Shown here piece by piece: positions 15,068-25,081 of a stretch of 64,000 bases of DNA. Position numbers and translations under genes: made by a program. A model generated the notes under the pieces. The model saw nothing but the letters and a program-made list of their open reading frames with translations, was not told where the DNA came from and did not search any database. Each line of letters starts with the position of its first letter. The stretch's first letter is position 1. The DNA is taken from the NCBI RefSeq assembly GCF_012979535.1, contig NZ_CP053015.1, positions 62,001 through 126,000 of the forward strand. The letters run 5' to 3'. The DNA comes from Sphingomonas lacunae (GTDB lineage: Bacteria > Pseudomonadota > Alphaproteobacteria > Sphingomonadales > Sphingomonadaceae).

Positions 15068-15825
15068 ACGATGCCTGGAAATCCCCTGAGGCCAAGACAG
15101 TCGTGCCGGCAGTGCCAGCAGCGACCGTGCTGCTATTGCGCGAGCGCGACGGGGCTATGGAAGTGATGATGGTCAAGCGCGGCGCCGGAGCCTTTTTCGG
15201 CTCGGCGCTGGTATTCCCCGGCGGCAAGGTCGATGCCGCCGACGCGCATCCCGGCTGGGACAATTTTGTCGAGGGCGCGCAGGGCCTCGAGCGGGACCAT
15301 ATCGCGTTGCGCATTGCCGGTTGGCGCGAGGTGTTCGAGGAAACAGGCGCGCTGCCCGCCAGTTGCGCGACTAGCAGCGACCTCGCCGAAGACGACATAC
15401 CCTTCATTGAACGCATCCGGCTTTCGGGCGGCAAGCTGCCATTGGGGGAGATGGTGCCCTTTGCCCGCTGGATCACGCCCAAGGTCTCACCCAAGCGTTT
15501 CGATACCTGGTTCTTCCTCTGCGCGCTTGATAGCGATGAGCCGTTGATCTGTGACGGGTGGGAAACCGTCTCGGCCGAATGGCTGACCCCGGCCAGGGCA
15601 CTGGAACTGGGCGAGAAGGGCGAACGCAACGTGATTTTCCCGACCCGGTGCCAATTGGAACGCATTGGCCAGTCATCGAGCATCGCAGAGGCCGTGGCCG
15701 CAGCGAAACAGCAGCCTATCGTCACGATCGAGCCAAAGAGGATCGAACGCGACGGCGCCTATTTTGTCGTCATCCCGGACAACGCCGGTTATCCTGTAAC
15801 CGAAACAGCTGCCGACCGGGCCTGA
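15064..15825 (+). CDS. NUDIX hydrolase
   Basis: A 253-residue NUDIX-fold protein. GGKVDAADAH begins the Nudix region and REVFEETG supplies the core of the box, with a longer-than-usual insertion between the opening glycine and the glutamates. The long form with this insertion resembles NUDT7/8/19-like or CoA-pyrophosphatase-like proteins that cleave nucleoside diphosphates linked to another group. CoA esters would fit the fatty-acid-like context, but that is inferred. The ATG at 15064 overlaps the previous stop codon. Confidence 0.82.
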   Translation: MNDAWKSPEAKTVVPAVPAATVLLLRERDGAMEVMMVKRGAGAFFGSALVFPGGKVDAADAHPGWDNFVEGAQGLERDHIALRIAGWREVFEETGALPASCATSSDLAEDDIPFIERIRLSGGKLPLGEMVPFARWITPKVSPKRFDTWFFLCALDSDEPLICDGWETVSAEWLTPARALELGEKGERNVIFPTRCQLERIGQSSSIAEAVAAAKQQPIVTIEPKRIERDGAYFVVIPDNAGYPVTETAADRA

Positions 15826-15927
15826 TCAATCTTCGGTGTTGGCCCGACCGAGCGCTGCCGCGCCGGCATGATGGGCAGCATGTGCGGTACGCTAACGACG
15901 GTCCGCACCGATGCCCACCATCGCCTA

Positions 15928-17103
15928 TCAGCGCCGCGAAGGCATGATGCCCATGGTCTTGGCGATAATTCCAAGCATCACCTCATCTGCGCCACCGCCA
16001 ATCGAGCCCAACCGACCGTCGCGGAAGGCACGGCTGATGGGCGTTTCATCCATGAAGCCCATACCGCCAAAATATTGCAGGCAACTGTCGGCCACCTCCC
16101 GCTGGAGCCGCCCACCCTTGAGCTTGGCCATCGATGCCAGCCGGGTGACATCCTCTCCATTGCAATGGGCCTCAACACATTTCCACGTCAGTGCGCGCAG
16201 GGCCTCCACCTCCGTCGCCAATTCGGCAAGACGGAAATGGATCACCTGATTGTTAATCAATGGCTGACCAAAGACATGGCGTTCACGTGTATAATCAATG
16301 GTTTGTTCGATCATGCGCTCGCAACCCGCAACCGAGCCGACAGCGGCATAGAGCCGCTCTTCCTGAAACTGGAGCATTTGGTATGTAAAGCCGGCCCCTT
16401 CCTCACCGATAAGGTTGCGCACCGGCACCCGCACCTCGTCAAACCACAGTTCGGCTGTGTCTGAAGCGTGCATCCCCATTTTCTTGAGCTTGCGGGCGAT
16501 TGTGACCCCCTTCACCAGCTTGCCGTTCTCGCGAAGCGGGAGGCAGATCAGCGACTTGTTCTTGTGGATGCCTTCGCTGGCATCGCCGGTGTTGGCCAGC
16601 AGGCACATCCAGTCGGCCTGTGTTCCGCTGGTCGTCCACATCTTGCCCCCCGAAATGACATAATCGTCCCCATCGCGGCGCGCGGTCGTTTTGATCGCCG
16701 CCACGTCAGAACCGGCATGAGGCTCGCTGACACCGATGCAGGACACAAAATCCCCGGCGATTGACGGTTTCAGAAACTCCCGGCGCACATGATCCGACCC
16801 AAAGCGGGCAAGCGCAGGGGTAGCCATGTCAGTCTGCACGCCAATCGCCATTTTGACCCCGCCCGAGCGGATCGTCGACAGCGCCTCATTGAACACGCTG
16901 GCATAGCTGTAGTCGAGCCCGAGTCCCCCATATTCAACCGGCTTGTTGATGCCGAGCAGACCTAGGTCGCCGAGTGCCTTGAACACCTGGTGCGCAGGAA
17001 AAATCTGGGCCTCTTCCCATTCCTCGACAAATGGATTGATATGCTCCTCAACGGCCTTGACCGCGGTCTGGCGGAGCTGTTCATGTTCGTGGGTAAGCTT
17101 CAT
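15928..17103 (-). CDS. Acyl-CoA dehydrogenase
   Basis: A 391-residue acyl-CoA dehydrogenase with the usual three-part fold: an N-terminal helical domain, a middle beta domain carrying CIGVSEPHAGSDVAAIKT, and a C-terminal helical domain with the flavin-contact segment YFGGMGF. It introduces a trans-2 double bond in an acyl-CoA using FAD and passes electrons to ETF. The ATG at 17103 is preceded by GGAGAGAAA; an earlier in-frame start lacks support. It faces the NUDIX gene and lies downstream of an L,D-transpeptidase gene on the same strand, separated by only 35 bases. Confidence 0.9.
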   Translation of the reverse strand: MKLTHEHEQLRQTAVKAVEEHINPFVEEWEEAQIFPAHQVFKALGDLGLLGINKPVEYGGLGLDYSYASVFNEALSTIRSGGVKMAIGVQTDMATPALARFGSDHVRREFLKPSIAGDFVSCIGVSEPHAGSDVAAIKTTARRDGDDYVISGGKMWTTSGTQADWMCLLANTGDASEGIHKNKSLICLPLRENGKLVKGVTIARKLKKMGMHASDTAELWFDEVRVPVRNLIGEEGAGFTYQMLQFQEERLYAAVGSVAGCERMIEQTIDYTRERHVFGQPLINNQVIHFRLAELATEVEALRALTWKCVEAHCNGEDVTRLASMAKLKGGRLQREVADSCLQYFGGMGFMDETPISRAFRDGRLGSIGGGADEVMLGIIAKTMGIMPSRR

Positions 17104-17138
17104 TTTCTCTCTCCGGGACTGGATCTTAAGGTCTGGGG

Positions 17139-18344
17139 TCAAATGCGGTCGCGCCCGTAAATGTCAGGCAGATAGCGGATCTCGCCATCGCCATCGGGTT
17201 CAGCGGTGAAGTAGGCGATGTAGACCGGGATAGGCCGGTCCAGCATGATGGTCCTTGTCCGGCCTGACGCAACAACCGCATCCGTATCATTCCGGGTCCA
17301 GCCATCAGAGCGCGTGGACAGCAACGCTGTCGCCAGGCTCAACGCGTCAGCGACACGAACGCAGCCATGGCTACCAACCCGCACTTCCTGCGCGAACAGT
17401 GACTGAGCAGGCGTATCGTGCAGAAACACCGCATAGCCATTTGGCATAACCAGCTTCATTCGTCCCAGCGAATTGGCTGGCCCCGGCCTCTGCCGGTAGC
17501 GACCATTTTGCACCACATAGCCGCGCCGGGCGAATTCGGCAGGGTTGTTGCGGCGAAGGGAGGCAATGCTTTCAGCCACGATGCTCGCAGGAATTTCCCA
17601 CCAGGGATTGAAATTGACGCCCGTCACCTGTGCCGAGAAAATGGGGGTGCGCGAACGGACCCGGCCGACGACCACGCGCCAGCGCATGACCTCCCTCCCA
17701 TTCTCCCAGAGGGCAGCTTCAAAGGCCGGTGCGTTGACCAATATGTAGCGCTGACCCAAGTCGCGCGGCATCCAGCGCCACCGGTCCATGTTGAGCATCA
17801 ACTGGCGTCGACGAACGGGGTCGGTCTCATGCCGCAAAGCCAACCGCAATGCGGCATAGAAGGGATGCAGGGGATCGGCCTCGCTGAAAAGGCGATTGAT
17901 CTGGTTGGTCATCAGCGCCTGATCGAGAGCCGCATCGGCCGCGGGCAATGCATCGTCAACGATGTCCCAGTCGCGCCGTGCTGCCGCATTGCAACAACCG
18001 GAGCGGCGTGCCTCAAGCAAGCGCAACGCAGCACGGCGGGCGGCAATATCAATAAGCGCCGGGCTGCCGTCGGCCAGTGCATCGCGCAGGGGAATGGCGT
18101 GACGCGCCATGTCAGGCAAACCATCATCCACCGCCCGATCATATTGGGCCAGCAGTTGCTCTGCCTGATCGACGCGCCAGCGTAACGGCGTTCCAGCAAG
18201 GGCGGCATCGCCTACCAGAACATCCCGCTGCACCACCAGATAGGGCGAGCCAGCCCGCCCGAAAACAGGGCGCTGGGCAGAAGCGGGCAACGAAAAGATC
18301 AGCACGAGCAACACCAACAGTCGGGGCAGGCTGGCATGGCGCAT
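17139..18344 (-). CDS. L,D-transpeptidase (YkuD/YcbB-type)
   Basis: A 401-residue exported protein with the signal peptide MRHASLPRLLVLLVLIFSLPASAQ shortened here to its N-terminal 24-residue region. The C-terminal catalytic domain carries FLHDTP and VGSHGCVRV, the His and Cys of the YkuD fold. The length and long N-terminal helical part fit the YcbB subgroup, which makes 3-3 cross-links in peptidoglycan or attaches proteins to it in the periplasm. It is on the same strand as the acyl-CoA dehydrogenase and acyl-CoA ligase genes but is functionally unrelated. No peptidoglycan-binding repeat is obvious. Confidence 0.85.
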   Translation of the reverse strand: MRHASLPRLLVLLVLIFSLPASAQRPVFGRAGSPYLVVQRDVLVGDAALAGTPLRWRVDQAEQLLAQYDRAVDDGLPDMARHAIPLRDALADGSPALIDIAARRAALRLLEARRSGCCNAAARRDWDIVDDALPAADAALDQALMTNQINRLFSEADPLHPFYAALRLALRHETDPVRRRQLMLNMDRWRWMPRDLGQRYILVNAPAFEAALWENGREVMRWRVVVGRVRSRTPIFSAQVTGVNFNPWWEIPASIVAESIASLRRNNPAEFARRGYVVQNGRYRQRPGPANSLGRMKLVMPNGYAVFLHDTPAQSLFAQEVRVGSHGCVRVADALSLATALLSTRSDGWTRNDTDAVVASGRTRTIMLDRPIPVYIAYFTAEPDGDGEIRYLPDIYGRDRI

Positions 18345-18378
18345 GATAACCCTCCCCTCCGTCCTGATGGTCCGACGA

Positions 18379-19959
18379 TCAGTTTACCCGACGGTCGCGC
18401 CCTTCCCAATAGGGTTCACGCAAGGTCCGTCGCAGGATCTTTCCTGACGGGTTGCGTGGCAATGCATCGATGAAATCAATGCTCTTGGGGCATTTGAAAC
18501 CGGCAATGCGGCTGCGGGCAAAAGCAATGATGTCCGCAGGGTCAGGGCTGGTGCCCGGTTTGGGCACAACAATCGCCTTGACCGCCTCCCCCCATTTTTC
18601 GTCCGGCACCCCGATGACGGCTACATCAGCAACATCGGGATGACCATAAATGGCGCTCTCCACCTCCGCCGGATAGACATTTTCGGCACCGGTGATGATC
18701 ATGTCCTTGATGCGATCCTGGAGGAAAAGATAGCCTTCCTCATCGAGCAGACCGGCATCGCCGGTGCGCAGCCAACCACCGCCGATCAGCGTTTTGGCGG
18801 TCTCTTCCGGCTTGTTCCAATAGCCGATCATGTTGGTCGGCGACTTGATCGCTACCTCGCCAACCATGTTCGGGGGAAGGTGATTGCCGTCCTCGTCAAG
18901 AATGGCGAGTTCCACGCCCGGCAACGCCTTGCCGGCAGAGCGCATCTTGTCGGCACGTTCCGGTCGGTGATCTTCTGGCGGCAGGGTGACAATCGTGCCC
19001 CATGTTTCGGTCATGCCGTACATTTGCGCAAAGTCGCACTGCATCACATCCACGCCGCGCTTGAGCAAATCGAGCGGGATCGGGCTGGCGCCGTAGGAGA
19101 AGGCGCGGATTGAGGAAAAATCGGTGCTCGCTGCCTTGGGATGTTCAAGCATGAATTTGAGAGCGGCGGGCACAAGGAAGAAGCGCTTGAGCTTGAAGTC
19201 CTGAATGATGTCGAGTGTCTGGCCCGGATCAAATTCCCGGGTGATAACCAGTTCATGCCCCGAATTGACCGCGCCGAGGACCGTGCCGACCCCGGCGATA
19301 TGGGCAAAAGGCATGCAGTTGAGCACGCTTTCGCCCGGTTCGGATTGCATCCAGGGCACATCCGCAGCCTCGATCAATGGCTTGAGCGCAGTCCCGTTCC
19401 GGTGGCTGAGAACGGCGCCTTTTGGCTTGCCGGTCGTGCCGGACGTGTAGAGCTGGATTACCGCATCATCAGCCGTAACGCCAAAGTCGACAGCGTCGCC
19501 CGGCTGGGCATCGCGCCAGCTGGCGAAATCCCGCCAGCCAGGCCTTGGCGCGGACAGATCGAGGCCGATGACGGGCAAATCAACGCCCGATGCCGCCATG
19601 GCTGCCACCGCTCCATCCTCAAGCGCGTCACCGACAAAGAAGAGTTTCGCTCCGCTGTCACCGAGGATGTAGCTGATTTCCTCCCCGGTCAAACGCCAGA
19701 TGATCGGCACCAGAACGACACCCGCGCGTGCCGCGCCACAGGTAAGTTCGGCGACGCGGTCGCTGTTCTTGCCCAGATAGGCAATACGGTCGCCCTTGCC
19801 GAGGCCCTCAGCATGGAGCGCCCGGGCCACCTGACTGGCCCGTTGATTGAGCGAAGCATAATCCTGGGTCACACCTTCAAAGGTGGTCGCGGCCTGTAGC
19901 GGCGTTTCGGCAGCCCAGCGCGCGAGGGCGGCACCAAAGGTTCCGATGGGCTCGGTCAT
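18379..19959 (-). CDS. AMP-forming acyl-CoA synthetase / long-chain fatty acid-CoA ligase
   Basis: A 526-residue ANL-superfamily ligase. The P-loop-like motif is YTSGTTGKPKGAVLSH, the central motif lies in QMYGMTETWG, and the C-terminal hinge and catalytic lysine regions are TGDAGLLDEEGYLFLQDRIKDM (split at the hinge Asp) and PRNPSGKILRR. It activates a carboxylic acid to acyl-AMP and then acyl-CoA. I chose the ATG at 19959, preceded by GGGAGAGAGC; the longer frame upstream has no family similarity. With the nearby acyl-CoA dehydrogenase, enoyl-CoA hydratase and SDR it could support complete activation and breakdown of a fatty or terpenoid acid. Confidence 0.9.
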   Translation of the reverse strand: MTEPIGTFGAALARWAAETPLQAATTFEGVTQDYASLNQRASQVARALHAEGLGKGDRIAYLGKNSDRVAELTCGAARAGVVLVPIIWRLTGEEISYILGDSGAKLFFVGDALEDGAVAAMAASGVDLPVIGLDLSAPRPGWRDFASWRDAQPGDAVDFGVTADDAVIQLYTSGTTGKPKGAVLSHRNGTALKPLIEAADVPWMQSEPGESVLNCMPFAHIAGVGTVLGAVNSGHELVITREFDPGQTLDIIQDFKLKRFFLVPAALKFMLEHPKAASTDFSSIRAFSYGASPIPLDLLKRGVDVMQCDFAQMYGMTETWGTIVTLPPEDHRPERADKMRSAGKALPGVELAILDEDGNHLPPNMVGEVAIKSPTNMIGYWNKPEETAKTLIGGGWLRTGDAGLLDEEGYLFLQDRIKDMIITGAENVYPAEVESAIYGHPDVADVAVIGVPDEKWGEAVKAIVVPKPGTSPDPADIIAFARSRIAGFKCPKSIDFIDALPRNPSGKILRRTLREPYWEGRDRRVN

Positions 19960-20111
19960 TGCTCTCTCCCTTGGATAGTGTCTTTGAAGGCAAGGTGCAG
20001 GGCAAGCCAGACAGTGTAAAGGGCTGGTACAGATGCCTGCCACGACTGACAGGCCCGCATGCAGCGGGACGATCCTGCCCCCTTGCCGTGATCGTTGCGG
20101 ACGGGCACAAG

Positions 20112-21392
20112 ATGTCCATGTCCGGCTCCCCGCTCGCGTCCATGCGCATTTCACCCATATTGATCCTGTCGTCGCTGGTCGCTGGCCTGACGGCAGGCAT
20201 TGTCCTCGCCCATTTCGCTCCCGGTCAGGTGGACAGTGCCACACAGATCCTTGATCCGATCGGCTCCCTGTGGCTGCGGGCGTTGCAGATGACCATTGTT
20301 CCCTTGGTTGTCTCCCTGCTCATCACCGGCATCGTCACATCAGTTGCCGCCGCCAGGGCCGGCAAGCTGGCCGCGACATCGATCGTCTTCTTTTTCGCGA
20401 TTTTGTGGAGCGGGGCGATCATGGCCGCCCTGGTGACGCCGCTTTTGCTGGAAGCCTTTCCGATCCCGGCAGCCGCTGCCCAGGCGCTGATCGGCGGATT
20501 GAGCGACGCGGCGGAAATTGGCGAGATCCCGCCCTTTGCCGAGTTCATCAAGGCAATGGTGCCGACCAATCCGATCAGCGCCGCTGCCAATGACGCCATC
20601 CTGCCGCTGATCATCTTCACCTGTGTTTTCGCCCTCGCCATCACCCGGCTGGACGGGGAAAAGCGCGACCGGCTCGCTGGTTTCTTCGAAGCCTTGGGCG
20701 ATGCCATGCTGGTCATCATCGGTTGGGTGCTGATGCTCGCGCCCATTGGTGTCGGCGCGCTTGCCTTTGTTGTCGCCGCGCGCACAGGAGTGGCAGCTGT
20801 TGGGGTGTTCCTGCACTATATCCTGATTGTCGTTTCTGTCGGGGCCATTGTCTGGGCATCCGCCTATCCGCTGGCGGTGATTGGTGGACGCAAAAGGCTG
20901 GGCGATTTCGCCCGGGCCGTTCTCCCGGCACAAGCGGTGGCCATCTCGACGCAAAGCTCCCTTGCATCGCTGCCAGCGATGCTGCGCGGTTCAAAGGCAT
21001 TGGGCGTGTCGGAAACAACCGCCGATGTTACCCTGCCCCTCGCCGTCGCCCTGTTCCGGGCCACAGGCCCCGCGATGAACCTGGCCGTCGCCATCTATGT
21101 CGCCTATTTGACCGGGGTTGAACTGACCCCGCTGACGCTTGCCATTGGCGTCGCCGTCGCCGCCACCACCACATTGGGGTCGGTCAGCCTGCCCGGCTCG
21201 ATCAGCTTCATTTCCGCAATCGCTCCCATTTCGCTCGCCATGGGGGTGCCGATCGAGGCGCTCGCGCTGCTGGTGGCGGTGGAAACGCTGCCCGACATTG
21301 TCCGCACGCTGGGCAATGTGTCGATGGATGTGGCCGTGACCAGTGCGGTCGGGCGCCGCAATGACACGGCGGAGGTCAGCACCGTCGCATGA
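20112..21392 (+). CDS. Dicarboxylate/amino acid:cation symporter (DAACS)
   Basis: A 426-residue membrane protein of the GltP/DctA family with about eight helices plus two re-entrant loops. AISTQSSLASLPAML is the serine-rich re-entrant loop, and RATGPAMNLAVAIYVAY with later GSVSLPGSISF corresponds to the substrate and cation site. It imports dicarboxylates or acidic amino acids with Na+ or H+. I chose the ATG at 20112; an open frame reaches back to 19959 but is not homologous. The downstream nuclease gene starts in an ATGA overlap. Confidence 0.85.
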   Translation: MSMSGSPLASMRISPILILSSLVAGLTAGIVLAHFAPGQVDSATQILDPIGSLWLRALQMTIVPLVVSLLITGIVTSVAAARAGKLAATSIVFFFAILWSGAIMAALVTPLLLEAFPIPAAAAQALIGGLSDAAEIGEIPPFAEFIKAMVPTNPISAAANDAILPLIIFTCVFALAITRLDGEKRDRLAGFFEALGDAMLVIIGWVLMLAPIGVGALAFVVAARTGVAAVGVFLHYILIVVSVGAIVWASAYPLAVIGGRKRLGDFARAVLPAQAVAISTQSSLASLPAMLRGSKALGVSETTADVTLPLAVALFRATGPAMNLAVAIYVAYLTGVELTPLTLAIGVAVAATTTLGSVSLPGSISFISAIAPISLAMGVPIEALALLVAVETLPDIVRTLGNVSMDVAVTSAVGRRNDTAEVSTVA

Positions 21393-21928
21393 GGCGATGG
21401 TTTCGGCGGATCGGATCGCTGGTGCTGCTGGCGGGATTGCTATGGCTCTGGGCGCTTGGTGACAGGCTGTTCCCGCCCGAGACGCTGAGCGGGTCGGTGG
21501 TCCGGGTGCGCGATGGGGATACGTTGGATCTGGATGGCGCAACCATCAGGCTGGCGGGCATTGACGCACCGGAATATCACCAGAACTGCAAGGATGCCGG
21601 GGGCACCCCCTGGCCATGCGGCCGGGTGGCGCGTGCTCAACTTGAGAGTTGGTCAACATCCGGACGAATTCGCTGCGAATTGACAGCAGAGGATCGCTAT
21701 GGCCGCAAGATAGGCCGCTGCGCCTCCACTTTGCAGGCTGATCTCGGCGAAGCGATGGTGCGCGCGGGGCTCGCCCTGTCCCCGGCGTTGCGCGGTGAAT
21801 CGCCCTATGCCGATGCCGAAGCGGATGCGCGGGAAGCCAAGCGGGGGCTATGGCAGGGGGAGTTTGACCTGCCAGCCGATTGGCGCGCGCAGCATCTGCT
21901 TGCGCCGCAGGTTGATGAGGGCGCATAA
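21389..21928 (+). CDS. Thermonuclease (SNase-like) family protein
   Basis: A 179-residue protein with an N-terminal hydrophobic segment (about residues 9-24) acting as a signal anchor or signal peptide, then an SNase fold: VVRVRDGDTLDLDG, IRLAGIDAPE and later DRYGRKIGRC. The Asp and Arg positions of the catalytic site are present. It probably cleaves nucleic acid outside the cytoplasm with Ca2+. Its ATG overlaps the end of the symporter gene, so the two are translationally coupled although no functional link is apparent. Confidence 0.85.
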   Translation: MRRWFRRIGSLVLLAGLLWLWALGDRLFPPETLSGSVVRVRDGDTLDLDGATIRLAGIDAPEYHQNCKDAGGTPWPCGRVARAQLESWSTSGRIRCELTAEDRYGRKIGRCASTLQADLGEAMVRAGLALSPALRGESPYADAEADAREAKRGLWQGEFDLPADWRAQHLLAPQVDEGA

Positions 21929-21951
21929 AGGCCTTCAGGAGGAGACAATAT

Positions 21952-22947
<996 letters not shown>

Positions 22948-22959
22948 ACGGAGAGCGGC

Positions 22960-23667
22960 TCAACCGCCCCACCAGCGCCAGATACCGGCAGCGACCCGCC
23001 CGCCCAAAGGCACATGCGCCCATGTCGCGGCCAGCCACAGGATGGTGCCGCCGATCAACGCGCCCATTCCCGGCCATGTGGCAGCCCAGCCGATCCGGCC
23101 AGTCAATTGTCCGGCAAAGGGAAAGAAAGCGGTACGCTGGCACCAGCCGCGCCAAGCATCGCCCATCAGCGCCGCCTTCTTGCGATCCTGTCCCGCGGAA
23201 CCGACCAGCGCCAGCACCAGCATGGCTGTGGCAAGGATGTGATTTTCAGGTGTGGGCCAGACCAACAAATGGACAATCGCCCACAGGGCGATGCTCCACA
23301 TCATCGGGTGGCGGGTGATAGCAAACACGCCAACCGGATTGCGATGGACTGCGGTCGCTGCGTCGGGAGATGGCAGCGCGGGATTGCGGTTGAAAGAACC
23401 GGCAAGCAGAATGGAGGCCAAGAGCATGAGGCCGGTTGCGACCGCCCAAACGGCATCACCGGGGACCCAGCCTGGATTATGCGCGGGTAGCTGGATCCAC
23501 GCCCAGATGATCCAGCCAAAGGTGACAAGGGCGACAAGCGAGTACAACCCCATGAACCGGCCGAGCCCCATCGCCTTGATCAAACCCATCCGCAATGGGT
23601 GCGATAGCAGCAAGTGACTGCCAACAAAGGCGGTACAGGCAATCGTCAGATGAGTCAGGTCACTCAC
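22960..23667 (-). CDS. NnrU-family membrane protein
   Basis: A 235-residue protein with about six membrane helices. The conserved segment AITRHPMMWSIALWAIVHLL and the family opening around SHLLLSHPLR identify the NnrU/MAPEG-like group, first seen beside denitrification genes but widespread in alphaproteobacteria. The RHPMMW string resembles the RxPxYxG motif of the isoprenylcysteine methyltransferase fold. No nitrogen-oxide genes are in the window, so the role is unknown. Confidence 0.85.
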   Translation of the reverse strand: MSDLTHLTIACTAFVGSHLLLSHPLRMGLIKAMGLGRFMGLYSLVALVTFGWIIWAWIQLPAHNPGWVPGDAVWAVATGLMLLASILLAGSFNRNPALPSPDAATAVHRNPVGVFAITRHPMMWSIALWAIVHLLVWPTPENHILATAMLVLALVGSAGQDRKKAALMGDAWRGWCQRTAFFPFAGQLTGRIGWAATWPGMGALIGGTILWLAATWAHVPLGGRVAAGIWRWWGG

Positions 23668-23737
23668 GGCATGGGTCCTCCCCTGTGGACCGGCATCCCT
23701 GGCGGCCCACCCGGACCACCATCGACCAGGTGCCGGC

Positions 23738-25081
23738 TTATCTATCGTAAGCGTTAGGCAAGTCTCCCTCTACCGGAGACAGGTAGCGGTCACGCAAATC
23801 AAGCTGGCGACTGGTCAGCGGTTGGGCAACACCGTCGACATAGATGGCAACCGGCGCGCTCGACAGTTCGAGCGGATCGCCATCCCATATCACGACATCA
23901 CCAACGCGCCCTGGCCGGAGCGAGCCGACATCGGCATCGACGCCGGCTGCGGCAGCGGGGCCAGAGGTAATCGAGGCAAAGGCCTGATCCCAGCTCAGCC
24001 CGCTGGCACCCGGCATCCGGGTCAAGGCCACCAGATTGCCCGCATATTGGCGCGCATAGCCCAGCTTGTGCGTTTCATTGTCGTCGACCAGGCCGATGGC
24101 CACGCTGACCCCGGCGGCGCGCATACGACCGATATTGCTTTGTGTCGCACCCAGTTGCTCGAACGTGTCAGGCAGGTCATTGAGCGCCGATGCAATCACC
24201 GGAATGCCGGCAGCGGCGATCTGCGGGGCAACCTGCCAGCCTTCAGTCACGCCAACCAATGTCGGCCTGATCTGGGGAAATTCACCCAGCAGACGGATGA
24301 CCGAAAGGATGTCCGACGCCCGTTCCACCTTTATGAACAAGCGGTCGCGACCATCCAACACCCGCAACAAGGCTTCGGCATCGGCGCGGGTCAACAGGCT
24401 GTCACGGCTGCGGCCGTCATAGGCGGCAGGGTTACGGCCAAAATCGCGCGCCTCGGCAAGCATCTGTCGGAACAGCAGGATCGCGGCGGGACGGCTGCCG
24501 CCCGCGCGACGGGCACCTGTTTCACCAAGCTCGACATACTGGAACAGACCCGCACGGGTCAGCATGTCGGGATCGTCACCCAGATCCACCAGCGCACCGC
24601 GCCCGTTGAACAGGCCGCTGCTGCGGCCCGGATAGACCAGCGCACGGGTAACACCGGCAAGACGATTGACCGCTACCGGAGTTCCGAGAGGATTGAGCGC
24701 GGGCGAAATGTCAATCGCGGCATTGAACACAGAACTGGGCGCGGACGCATCGTTGGTGCCATCGACGGCTTCCACTTCGACAATACCGACCCGGCTGAAA
24801 CCGGCAACAATGCCAGGGGTGACATATTGGCCGGCCGCATCGACACTCGGTACACCGGCGGGGACCGCAACGCCCGCTCCGGCAGCAACAACGCGGCCGT
24901 TGCGGATGACGACCGTGCCGTTTTCCACAGGCGCCGTTCCATCACCGATAACAAGCCGCGCATTGGTGATGGCAACGGTCTGGGCGTTGGCCTTGGCTGC
25001 GAACAGCGCACCCGCGAAAGCAAGGGCGATTCCGGTAGCGCCCCACAGGGTCAGGCGCTTGCTGCGACGGGCGGCGCTCAT
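23738..25081 (-). CDS. Amidohydrolase-like exported protein lacking the metal-binding motifs
   Basis: A 447-residue protein with a signal peptide ending AAKANAQ. It has the composite amidohydrolase layout: an N-terminal beta sandwich with VVIRNGRVVAAGAG, then the barrel, then DVGSLRPGRVGDVVIWDGDPLE at the end (split at the Asp). After YVTPGIVAGFSRVG, where active relatives carry H-x-H, no histidine pair is present. Later metal-ligand positions are also changed (FIKVER, GVTEGWQ). It is probably catalytically inactive or works by another mechanism. Its ATG overlaps the stop of the upstream amidohydrolase (25078-25081), which keeps those residues, so the two may form a hetero-oligomer, as do some paired processing peptidases. 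Confidence 0.8.
   Translation of the reverse strand: MSAARRSKRLTLWGATGIALAFAGALFAAKANAQTVAITNARLVIGDGTAPVENGTVVIRNGRVVAAGAGVAVPAGVPSVDAAGQYVTPGIVAGFSRVGIVEVEAVDGTNDASAPSSVFNAAIDISPALNPLGTPVAVNRLAGVTRALVYPGRSSGLFNGRGALVDLGDDPDMLTRAGLFQYVELGETGARRAGGSRPAAILLFRQMLAEARDFGRNPAAYDGRSRDSLLTRADAEALLRVLDGRDRLFIKVERASDILSVIRLLGEFPQIRPTLVGVTEGWQVAPQIAAAGIPVIASALNDLPDTFEQLGATQSNIGRMRAAGVSVAIGLVDDNETHKLGYARQYAGNLVALTRMPGASGLSWDQAFASITSGPAAAAGVDADVGSLRPGRVGDVVIWDGDPLELSSAPVAIYVDGVAQPLTSRQLDLRDRYLSPVEGDLPNAYDR

Noticed and set aside
19960-20111. Upstream extensions of the acyl-CoA ligase and the DAACS symporter
   Set aside because: Both frames are open across the divergent promoter region, but the extra residues do not resemble either family and would leave no room for promoters.
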